Below are positions 50,801-57,395 of a DNA stretch of 64,000 nt, piece after piece. The position numbers and the translations under genes were made by a program. Under the pieces are notes generated by a model. The model saw nothing but the letters and a program-made list of their open reading frames with translations, was not told the origin of the DNA and did no database searches. The stretch spans positions 124,001 to 188,000 of the forward strand of contig NZ_VTOY01000004.1 in assembly GCF_008271295.1 (NCBI RefSeq), given 5' to 3'. This DNA comes from Pseudoselenomonas ruminis. Lineage in GTDB: Bacteria > Bacillota > Negativicutes > Selenomonadales > Selenomonadaceae. Numbering within the stretch: position 1 is the first letter of the stretch; the number at the start of each line of letters is the position of its first letter.

Positions 50801-53800
50801 GCCATCCGCCACCTCAATCGCACCTTCGGCACTTCCCAGCGTAAGCTCCGTAGCCGCTGCTGCATCCGCACTTCCCAGCGTAACATCCTCGACAAAGTGA
50901 ATGCCTTTCGCACCGGAAATCTTGACGGATTTGTCGATACCGCCCTGGTACAGGTAGACATTCTCTTTCGTGGTAATCCCAAAATCACGGAATCCCGTCA
51001 AATTGGAATTGACCGTACCATAACCGATCTTATAGCCATTCGCTTCCCCAGATGGCAGCGAAAAATCCGTGCCGCCCAGATAGATGTTCTTGCCCTCCGG
51101 CGTAGTGATATTGAGCTTGCCAGAGCCATTGATGATGCCATCCCCCAAGTCAAGACTGTCCGTCAGATTGAGATTCAGATTGTGGTTCTTGATATCGGTC
51201 GTGCTGTCCTTGTCGAGCTGCAATTCCGTTGCATGAACAGTCAAATCACCACCGACGATATTGCTGTCGGCAAATTCTACTTTATTCTCGGTACGGACTG
51301 TAGTTTTCGAGCTGAAATTCGTATGCTTGATGATGATTTCGCCCTTTTGCGACAAACCATCCTGTTCGTCTTCGCGGCGGCCGATAATCAATTCTCCATA
51401 GGAATTGCTGAAGGCGCCTTTTTCAAAAGAGTCGCTGGCAATGTTCATGGCTCCCGTGTGTTCCTCGGTATCGACAGCAATCGTCCTGCCTACCGTGGTG
51501 GTATAAACCTGAACCTTGCCGCTGGTTGTCACCTTGCCCGTGGTCGTGCCTTTTGCCAGCGAATCTGCTGAAATCGTGATGTTCTCACTGCCGGTATCAA
51601 TCGCTCCCATGGTCAGTTTTTTATCTGCTGCCATGGTAATCTTGACACTGCCTTTCGTGGTAATGCCGTCTTTTACGAGCACCTTTTCGCCATTGCGGTC
51701 TTCCGCCTGGCCGATTGTCATATCTTCACGGTTATTTACCGCCAGATTACCGGAAAGATCCGCCGTCAGCTGGCGGATTTCGTTGTTGTCTCCCGTAAGG
51801 TCTGCCTGGCCGCCCTGCAAAAGCAGCGATTCTGCCTTGAGGGTGCCTCCCTCTTCCCGGATGCCCTGTTGGGCCAAAAGCACCAGCGACTTGGCGGAAA
51901 CCTTTCCCGCCACCGTTGCCGTACTGCCGGATTTCACCGTCAGATAAGCCGGCGGCTCAGAAATATCCGCCAAGGATACAGCACCGCCATTTTCACTGCC
52001 AATGATGACATTCTTGAAGGTATCGCCAATTTTCTTCAGGCTCCCATCGGTAATGTAGCTTGCCGGGTCGCTGCCGCCAATCGTATAAGCTGCCGTGCTC
52101 TTGCGCGAAAAGGACAGCGTACCAGTATTGGGGGACGAAAAGGTTCCATCCAGCGCCAATTTATCCGCTTTAACAGAAATATCGGCCTGACCGGCCTCGA
52201 GCTCCCCACCATTTTCCATGACAAAGCCTTCACTGCCAGCAGCATCAAAGGACATATCCTTGCTGTTTGAGGAAACCTTGCCGCTTACCGTGATGGATTT
52301 GCCCGACGTAAAGGACACGGCATCGTTTACCGTAAGCGCACCAATGTGAATAGCTCCAGTATCCTTGCTGCCGAAATTGATTCCCTGGAACCCCGCTGCC
52401 GCAAATCCAGTGCCGGCCAGTTTTACATCACCGTCTGCACCGCCTAAGCCAAAGCTCTTGCCGGCAGTCAGGGTATCGATATTGAGCGCACCTTTGCCCA
52501 GGATTGACGCATCGGCCAGTGCGAACGAGTCCGCCTGCAGCGTGATATCGCCTGCTGTAGAACGGATGGCACCTGCCACCGAGGTCAGGATCCCGCTGGA
52601 TTTGATATGGATATCCTTAGCTGCCGTAAGCTTCGTATCCTCGGCTCCCAGCGTCATATTCTTCGTCTGGCTCGTGCTGGTATTGGTAATATCGAAACTG
52701 TCCGCCTTGCCTTTGATTGTCGAGACATCTGTATTCAGTACCGCATCTCCCGGAGTCTCAACCTCCAGGACATCAGCCACGATCTTGCCTGCAGCTGTTG
52801 TGCTTATTCCCTCAGCTGCATTCAGCGTAATGTTCTTATCCGTCGTAAGTCCAGCACCGATTGACAGAGCCCCGCCATGGATGATGAGATTTCCGGCTGT
52901 TGTTATATCACTGCCGACACTGACGCGTCCGGTATTTCCATCCGCACCAATTTGCGTAGACGCAAAACCGCCATCGAGAAGCGCACCACGCACCTCGAGG
53001 CCAGAGCCGCTTCCCAAAGAAATCGCACCATTCTTCGTCTCCGTCTGAATGAGAAGCGTTCCCTTTTTCCCTTCTGCATCTGCCGTACCTGTGATTTTGC
53101 CGTCGTCTTTTGCGGCGTCCATCGTGAGCTGCATATCCCTGGCCGCCAGCTCACCTGCATAGGCAAGACCGTTGCCGCCCTCCTCATTATGGGCAAGCAG
53201 GGAAAGTTTGCCAGTACCGGCATCTACCCTGCCAGTAATCTGCACGCCATCCGCATTCTTATCATTCGTAGCCCCCTTGAGCGTAATGGAGCCACCATCG
53301 GTCGTGATATTTCCTGCCAGCTGGATGCCGCTGCTCCCCTCTACGGTTGCCCGGGCCATATCATCTTTATTGCCACCATGGAAATAGACACTTCCCCCTT
53401 TGGTAGCAATCGTGGAATCTGCAGACTGCGCAATCCTGCCGCCAGAAAATCTGCCACCATTGCCGCTATTGGACTTGAAATCAAGGTTCAAATGGTCACC
53501 GGTGATATTCTTGTTGATAAGGATATCACGAGCAGCCTCCAGGGACAGCGTCGCATTCGCCCCACTGCTCTCTATGTCTCCGTTGATTGTGATATCACCG
53601 TTATCGCCGCCTGCCGCCACACCGGTCGAAATTTTTACATTTGTGCCCGTCTGCAACGCCTGATTGACGACCGTATTGGCAATCTTGGACTCAGATTTTG
53701 CCGCCGTATACGTATTGCCGCTGATTCCATCCTGTTCACCACCATCGGTGATTTCCACATTATACGGGTCCAGCAGCCATTGTCCATTCCTGCCGCTTTC

Positions 53801-54982
53801 GCTGGCTGCCGATACATTTCCTGTCACCGTGAGTTCATGACCAGAAGTCTCTACTTTACCGCCATCTCCGTGACCTTTTCCGTTCGCAGAGATGTCACCA
53901 TGAACGCTGGTCCTGCCATCCGACCATACAGCTACTTCACCGCCGTTGCCATTAGCAGCCTTCGCATCCGCTTTAATGCTAGCACCATCCTCGACATTAA
54001 CATTCTTTGCATGCGTGAAGCTGCCACTTCCCTGCCAACCACCGCCGATTTCAACTTTACCGCCATTCTCACCGCTGACATCAATCGCGCTGCCAGCTTT
54101 TATTTTGACCGCATCTGCCGTCATCTGCACGGTACCGCTTTCTCCATCGAGACTCGTTGCCCGTACAATGCCATTCTGGTTTACCACTGAATTGGTCAGC
54201 GCATCACCGGCTGCTGCCGACATAAAGACCAGACCACCATCTGCTTCTACCAGCCCCTTATTGGTTACTACATGGTCAACCGCCTCTTTGCTCGGAACGA
54301 TTGAAACCTTGCCATCCCCATTGAAATCGAGCGTAATCTGGTCGCCGGCTGCCATGGAAGCTGTTCCCTTCTGCGCAACAATCACACCATCGTTTTCGAC
54401 TGCATTGCCAAGCAGCGCGACCAAGCCCTTATTCCCGGCTATAAGCTCACCCTTATTGATGACCTTGCCACTATCTTTCTGGCTGACAAATGCATAGCGG
54501 CCTGCCATAAAATCCGCATTGCTGATATTCAAAGACGAAGCCACCAAAGAACCCGTATTGACCTGCGCCCCCGGCGCAAACAAGATACCCGCAGGATTGA
54601 CTACAAACACGCGGCCATTTGCCTGCAAGGCTCCCATAATCTTTGTCGCATTCCCATCCAGGACGCGATTCAATAAGGCTGCCTGGCTGTTCGGCTGAAA
54701 AATACTTACCCGCTCACCGGCACCGATATTAAACGACTGCCAATTGATAACAGCATTCTGGCTATGCTGATTGATTGCCATCTCCGCATTGCGTTGGGCA
54801 ATCTCGGCTGACCCCGCCGCTACCTGTCCGTTCTGCGGCATTGCCATGCCTTGATTCGTGCTCCCCAATACGAGGGCACCAGCTGCCATGAAACCAGCAC
54901 TCTGGCGAATACGGCGGGAAAGTAAATCCTTGTGCTTTTGCCGTCTTTCTGCAGCCCGACGGCGTTTTCTCGTGATACGCAT
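44804..54982 (-). CDS. Giant two-partner secretion exoprotein (filamentous haemagglutinin-like adhesin)
   Basis: This 3392-residue protein is the secreted partner of the TPS pair. A long basic signal region (residues 1-47) precedes a TPS domain (about 50-300) with INWQSFNIGAGERVSIFQPN and the key NPAGILFAPGAQVNTGSL motif, needed for recognition by TpsB. Residues about 300-2300 are glycine- and Asn-rich beta-helix-type repeats, with a recurring (G)F..(F/I).(I/L)G segment. Residues about 2330-3130 hold seven MBG/YDG-type repeats (for example RKVTVTAGNDRKTYDG and REVVVKAADRERVYGE). The unique C-terminus holds two Cys. The ATG at 54982 has AAAGGAG upstream. It is likely a cell-surface or released adhesin. 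The frame is intact throughout. Confidence 0.93.
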   Translation of the reverse strand: MRITRKRRRAAERRQKHKDLLSRRIRQSAGFMAAGALVLGSTNQGMAMPQNGQVAAGSAEIAQRNAEMAINQHSQNAVINWQSFNIGAGERVSIFQPNSQAALLNRVLDGNATKIMGALQANGRVFVVNPAGILFAPGAQVNTGSLVASSLNISNADFMAGRYAFVSQKDSGKVINKGELIAGNKGLVALLGNAVENDGVIVAQKGTASMAAGDQITLDFNGDGKVSIVPSKEAVDHVVTNKGLVEADGGLVFMSAAAGDALTNSVVNQNGIVRATSLDGESGTVQMTADAVKIKAGSAIDVSGENGGKVEIGGGWQGSGSFTHAKNVNVEDGASIKADAKAANGNGGEVAVWSDGRTSVHGDISANGKGHGDGGKVETSGHELTVTGNVSAASESGRNGQWLLDPYNVEITDGGEQDGISGNTYTAAKSESKIANTVVNQALQTGTNVKISTGVAAGGDNGDITINGDIESSGANATLSLEAARDILINKNITGDHLNLDFKSNSGNGGRFSGGRIAQSADSTIATKGGSVYFHGGNKDDMARATVEGSSGIQLAGNITTDGGSITLKGATNDKNADGVQITGRVDAGTGKLSLLAHNEEGGNGLAYAGELAARDMQLTMDAAKDDGKITGTADAEGKKGTLLIQTETKNGAISLGSGSGLEVRGALLDGGFASTQIGADGNTGRVSVGSDITTAGNLIIHGGALSIGAGLTTDKNITLNAAEGISTTAAGKIVADVLEVETPGDAVLNTDVSTIKGKADSFDITNTSTSQTKNMTLGAEDTKLTAAKDIHIKSSGILTSVAGAIRSTAGDITLQADSFALADASILGKGALNIDTLTAGKSFGLGGADGDVKLAGTGFAAAGFQGINFGSKDTGAIHIGALTVNDAVSFTSGKSITVSGKVSSNSKDMSFDAAGSEGFVMENGGELEAGQADISVKADKLALDGTFSSPNTGTLSFSRKSTAAYTIGGSDPASYITDGSLKKIGDTFKNVIIGSENGGAVSLADISEPPAYLTVKSGSTATVAGKVSAKSLVLLAQQGIREEGGTLKAESLLLQGGQADLTGDNNEIRQLTADLSGNLAVNNREDMTIGQAEDRNGEKVLVKDGITTKGSVKITMAADKKLTMGAIDTGSENITISADSLAKGTTTGKVTTSGKVQVYTTTVGRTIAVDTEEHTGAMNIASDSFEKGAFSNSYGELIIGRREDEQDGLSQKGEIIIKHTNFSSKTTVRTENKVEFADSNIVGGDLTVHATELQLDKDSTTDIKNHNLNLNLTDSLDLGDGIINGSGKLNITTPEGKNIYLGGTDFSLPSGEANGYKIGYGTVNSNLTGFRDFGITTKENVYLYQGGIDKSVKISGAKGIHFVEDVTLGSADAAAATELTLGSAEGAIEVADGKTLTINGANTIVNATAKDVKLGKGARIAAKADAADMAADSKGSVTMTADVLDLGAGAVIDGGSGSFALKTDELLVDRADQVTNIQGKGKLTLSTKNAGTKMFVEKDLTTAENGLHITADDINGGVFGDGFTELSLGNEEGTGTLNIDRVDFQNSLTLQNGSSGVINFKGENSVAAGKAVTLKGGSIHNEAGGSFEAKSDAQGTSKLNIYTNDLSSLTGANGQTIRGEGTLGLSTYDGSVDISITKDAQAGGLNIYDALLNGTGAFADSFSAFEIGNDKQKNITISGGTLTKPAMLVTSADGGISGSGLQADYIAFAGGDVKLTGENQIGTMAAKAKSIDVEEAAGKQLTIGEAGGCKGLTATDGDIHLKTDQLAIEDGAKLSGKGSLTIEQKSEGVAMNIGDNAIKDHGAGALNLKSEWFAGYDKNPAIQDGFRHIYLGSGYGDANIDSTTDLHFLDPTTIRSGFEEAVTKSKTTTISGKTRIHLAGTDGIEFMSETFKMNGDSSIETESGDITIMSDNVELSGSSQEGIIKTAPKAGGKGGKLNIKTLDENRGIKVGTFTGNVTADALYLDSSYFDAYSKTRVFAKGFDSINIGRGAGKGSYEQFGNITFEDTINVVQGYKNANAAVKISGKMSFGEKDYNIHSQNVILSGADIETTTGNVNITTNSLTNDTSQGRNSIKTTQGGKLTLDTFDKDREIHIGKTGTPGLDIDKEWFDTETTTETSIFHGFHEINFGGEDHTGKITVNDFEAPKDEAAKPSVVSIRTQGDVEQNASGGGLVADKVMIEAGGNVDLTNTENHIQEIGDVTGKNVAIKNNTATGIKTDAGETTTISGHIKGETVSVKTDGNIRIDQTGSIESTAGGVTIDASTGHFSNENTNPGSEVIKTPESKRWIIHTDSPEGDNPGTLAPDGIRYDTKDNSEVRNPSGKDYGWDKNVIAYTKPLVIHVTSARTYGNGNADFINNPDFKAVNANTNHKGTAKEQEQYDALLKALQNEPDRSYKWSDKLTETTAVNIENGPASGAVYGTNAGASDKDRLVQYVGDNNLNATVNIDFKITPRKVTVTAGNDRKTYDGTAYTSIGNANTKVSYEGFIGADKNADGTVKSGVIQAGSIRYGKTAAGKFSAEGAKDAGSYAIGIQDSNLVSNGNYVFEYKDGTLIIDKRALTIGAGDVVKTYGADDPANVTGTVTQGSLAANQQSHMEITTAGRKYQNVGEVTDVSVKRVTVFDENGRDVTNNYEITTTGGTLKVTPREVVVKAADRERVYGEDNSKFVSADGRDYIIEDAVDQDGVHTGLVNGDTITGIKVSTVLPGLDAASNAGTYEGKSQVSGGSVTGDTVGNYKITYKNGDVIIRKKKVTVKAQDDNRKYDGTTYHGGNGVTFEGFVAGQDISSIAGRTGDIRYGSLKDGSAENAEGAVHAGTYTIGIQGSDLASTNYAFEFQDGSLTITPRKVKVKVNDAERVYGQPNQVVQTTGTVVCGEGYDTLLDGDTFNNYTITSEADEKSDVGTYRMHANGVGLSDGSMSFASDYHIISEDGKLVVKPRLLTLYAGDKSREFGDGNDAAVYTAGTSKFREAAVSADTGLVNGDTVTDVTEQIDARATNRTNAGTAGLSVEIRDAVFGKGKASNYDIHYVGGNFSIKPREVLIKAGSASRNYGEQNPVVTEYTMTRSGNKSGEALLFGDTITGVAMSYDANITPVVSRGIHSGVIHANTDWKFSDNSMDNYRFSYAPGDLEVKFNGLLPGSPEQIGVDIGTQTSTAHTATDSVAVRPMDPVVSPAKAIVPEHKDPDAGEISVNTVGTMAQPDSIVIMSEHGEVSAQTFQNNADGSFGIKTCSNTEKAVPSNMGGSDTNSVRVAGYVEKGAGQSETPGAVPVLYTDGEKRKLDGIYTINYSTEGLSIMPSSLKVTIPDPSEIRNESVKGYNFMYQSCEGSYTVTYGNGIVAIYPQDELSRKMLMNGSKKAGRAVLATGILSAVQDLGVMPDMIRAVYMFTKVEDEA

Positions 54983-55066
54983 GAAAAATATAACTCCTTT
55001 TATATCCATCCGGCCTCATGCCGGACTCACTTGAATCTTACGGCGAGATGCCCCGCATCTCAAGGA

Positions 55067-56770
55067 TCAGAAGAATTTATAGAGTTGTAACCAAAGTCTG
55101 CCATTGCGGTCCTTATCCGATTCTGCTCTTTCCGGACCGAGTTTCCAAGCATAATGAACGCGTGCTGCCCAGTTATCCTCATGACTCCAATTGACACCAA
55201 TACCAGCACCATAAAGACTGCGCCCATTGCCACGGTCATTCATACGGCTATTACCATCATGATAGGTATCCACATGGCCGCCATCCAGGAAGGAAATCAG
55301 CTGCCACGTATTCGGGTTCCCTTCCCGATTGGGGAGATTCCAGCGAAGCTCCGAAGTCCAAATCCAGCCATCATCACCGGAAGCTTCTCCAATTGGATAG
55401 GCACGGACCCCATAAGGGCCTCCCAATGACATTTTCTCCGAACTATCCAGGTTCTTTTCTGCCCACTGACGGCTATAACTGAGCCAAAGAGCCACTCGGT
55501 CGTTGACTCGCTGCAAACGGGTGATTTCTGCATAGAACTTGCCAAAATGACCAGCGGTATGGGCACCATCTGCACTGCCAGCTGCAGAGATTTCATCCAA
55601 CTGACGCGGTACAAAATTCTTAATGGTAAGATCTCCATGCGTATATTTCAATGACCAAGTATTCTTGCCACCGGACCAAAAATTATCCAGATTGTCCCCG
55701 TTTGCCTGCAGGGACCAATCCTGGGATTTTTTCGGATTATTCATATCCGGGAATGCTCCAGATTTCGATTCCAGTTCTTTCCAGTTATAGCGCACGGTTG
55801 CATACCAATTGCTGACACGGCTACGCTTGAAATTATGCTGCCACCAAACACTTGTCGTATCAGCCCTGCCTGTCATTTGCAATTTTGTCATATCTTCGCC
55901 GGACAACGCATAATGCGAGCGTCCATAACTAAATCCCAGTTTGTTTCCCCGATGAGCAACCGGCGTCACATAAGAAACAGAACCACTCCACGTGTCCGTG
56001 CCATGGTTCGAAATAACACCGCCCAAAGAAAGCAAATCACCATTGCCAAAGGGACTGCCATAATTCACAAATGTACTGTACTGATACCGGCCTGTATAAC
56101 GATAACCGCCGTTGTCAAAACCTGTATATCCCCACATGCGCGGCCCCTTGTTCTTGACCTTTACGATGAGATCTGTAGTTCCTGGTTTATTCCCCGCCTT
56201 CAACTGGGTCTTTGCTTCTATGCGCTGCATATCCCCAGTAAGCCATACACCACGCTCCAAGTTCCGGCGGTTCACCGGATCACCAGATTGGATTCCCATT
56301 TCACGCCGAACTGCTTCATCGGACACATACGATTCATTTTTCACGAGGATTTTATCGTACTCGCCCGGTACAATCCGCATCTCCACAACACCACGTTCAA
56401 ATCCCTGCGGCGGGAGATATACCATAGAAACAAAATGCCCCTTGGTACGCAGGAATTTCTGTACTTCCTGTGCTTGAGCCTCCAATTGCCTCATGGTCGC
56501 TGGTTTCTTCCGGTACTTTGCCAAAACCTGCTGCAATTCTTCCTCTGTTGCCGGATTTTCGCCAGAAAAAACATAGCGCATTACCTCTATCGATGGTTCT
56601 GCCGCCTTTTCCTTTATAGATGCCGCAGCCGCCGGCACCGCATCAGCCGCTATCCCCAGCGTCATGATTCCTGCCATCGCTCCAGCCGCCATCCTCTGCA
56701 AAAGCCTTCCATCCTGCTTTCTTCTTGTTCTCCGAATATGTTTAGCCTGGCCACGTACATGCCTGCCCAT
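55067..56770 (-). CDS. Two-partner secretion outer-membrane transporter (FhaC/ShlB family)
   Basis: This TpsB protein (567 residues) passes the exoprotein through the outer membrane. A signal peptide with a long basic start (to about residue 50) leads to POTRA-type sequence (about 60-200: YVFSGENPATEEELQQVL, PPQGFERGVVEMRIVPGEYD). A 16-strand beta-barrel follows (about 210-567). The conserved loop motif LGGPYGVRAYP lies near residue 450, and the last residue is Phe, as BAM substrates need. The ATG follows AGGGGGA. It is 84 bases upstream of the exoprotein gene. Confidence 0.95.
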   Translation of the reverse strand: MGRHVRGQAKHIRRTRRKQDGRLLQRMAAGAMAGIMTLGIAADAVPAAAASIKEKAAEPSIEVMRYVFSGENPATEEELQQVLAKYRKKPATMRQLEAQAQEVQKFLRTKGHFVSMVYLPPQGFERGVVEMRIVPGEYDKILVKNESYVSDEAVRREMGIQSGDPVNRRNLERGVWLTGDMQRIEAKTQLKAGNKPGTTDLIVKVKNKGPRMWGYTGFDNGGYRYTGRYQYSTFVNYGSPFGNGDLLSLGGVISNHGTDTWSGSVSYVTPVAHRGNKLGFSYGRSHYALSGEDMTKLQMTGRADTTSVWWQHNFKRSRVSNWYATVRYNWKELESKSGAFPDMNNPKKSQDWSLQANGDNLDNFWSGGKNTWSLKYTHGDLTIKNFVPRQLDEISAAGSADGAHTAGHFGKFYAEITRLQRVNDRVALWLSYSRQWAEKNLDSSEKMSLGGPYGVRAYPIGEASGDDGWIWTSELRWNLPNREGNPNTWQLISFLDGGHVDTYHDGNSRMNDRGNGRSLYGAGIGVNWSHEDNWAARVHYAWKLGPERAESDKDRNGRLWLQLYKFF

Positions 56771-56839
56771 TCGCTTAATCCCCCTATAGATATATTCCAG
56801 ATATAATTCGATTCTAAATCCTTCTAATTATCGCTTTTT

Positions 56840-56897
56840 GACGCAAAAAAAATAAGCCCAAGTGTCTCTTTTACGAAAGACTTTATTTTTGCTTCAT
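56840..56897 (-). other. Leader with a 4-codon ORF and U-run ahead of the TPS operon
   Basis: TAGGAG precedes ATG AAG CAA AAA TAA (56897-56883). A weak hairpin follows (AAGTCTTT with AAAG and ACTT), then eight Ts at 56845-56852. This has the shape of an attenuator; no experiment or family supports it. No clear promoter was found in 56771-56910. Confidence 0.3.
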
Positions 56898-56910
56898 TTT
56901 TTCTCCTATA

Positions 56911-56957
56911 CGAAAAAGAAAAAGGTCATGGAACGTAGTGAATCGCTCCCATAACCT
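56911..56957 (-). terminator. Terminator after the small gene at 56996-57190
   Basis: On the minus strand AGGTTATGG and CCATGACCT pair (one G-U), with an inner partial stem, then TTTTTCTTTTT. Confidence 0.75.
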
Positions 56958-56995
56958 CTTTCTCTATACATTCAGCACCGCTGCGCGGTTCGTAT

Positions 56996-57190
56996 TCACC
57001 AAAGTTCAACTGTCGAATATGTCACAGTAATGGAATCCGCACGGCTTTTAAGGAAGCGCACATGAACATCATCCTGCACAGCCTTGCACCAAACATTTCC
57101 TTTGGCATAATTATTTCTTCCATAGGTTTTTGCATTTCCCCACAGCGCATCTTTTTCAGCTGCAACATTTTTTTCACACAAATCCCTCAC
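56996..57190 (-). CDS. Small unknown gene between addA and the TPS operon
   Basis: A 64-codon frame from GTG (57190) encodes a mixed, protein-like sequence (NAKTYGRNNYAKGNVWCKAV, then FLKSRADSITVTYSTVELW). It has its own promoter and terminator. The start is doubtful: no Shine-Dalgarno precedes the GTG. GAGGGA lies just before another frame, GTG AAA AAA ATG, which gives about 51 codons. It may be a small protein, the C-terminal remnant of a longer gene, or a regulatory RNA. No family recognised. Confidence 0.4.
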   Translation of the reverse strand: MRDLCEKNVAAEKDALWGNAKTYGRNNYAKGNVWCKAVQDDVHVRFLKSRADSITVTYSTVELW

Positions 57191-57224
57191 GTATTTTATG
57201 AAATATATAGTATCATTCTGTATT

Positions 57225-57253
57225 ATTATACAATAGTAATAGTTTTAATACAA
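57225..57253 (-). promoter_or_regulatory. Promoter of the small gene
   Basis: TATAAT (57225-57230) and TTGTAT (57248-57253) lie 17 bases apart on the minus strand in a very A/T-rich stretch. Confidence 0.5.
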
Positions 57254-57283
57254 TTTTAATAAAATACAACCGTATAATGAATA

Positions 57284-57326
57284 CCAAAAGCCTGTTGACT
57301 CAAATGCAGAGTCAACAGGCTTTTGG
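57284..57326 (-). terminator. 18-bp inverted repeat after addA, probable terminator
   Basis: CCAAAAGCCTGTTGACTC and its complement form a perfect 18-bp stem with a 7-base loop, about 70 bases after the addA stop. The U-run is only the four Ts inside the stem. It shares its core with the hairpin at 44721-44761, differing by a compensated base pair. Confidence 0.65.
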
Positions 57327-57395
57327 ACCAATTGGCAATTTAACAAGGAATTGGTTGTTCGAGACAAATAACTCCCAGCCACGCATTCTTTCCCT

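Noticed and set aside
48581-51571. Very long open frame (996 codons) on the plus strand inside the TPS exoprotein
   Set aside because: It is antisense to an intact, recognisable gene. The amino acid make-up is unlike a normal protein, and long opposite frames are expected from its codon use.
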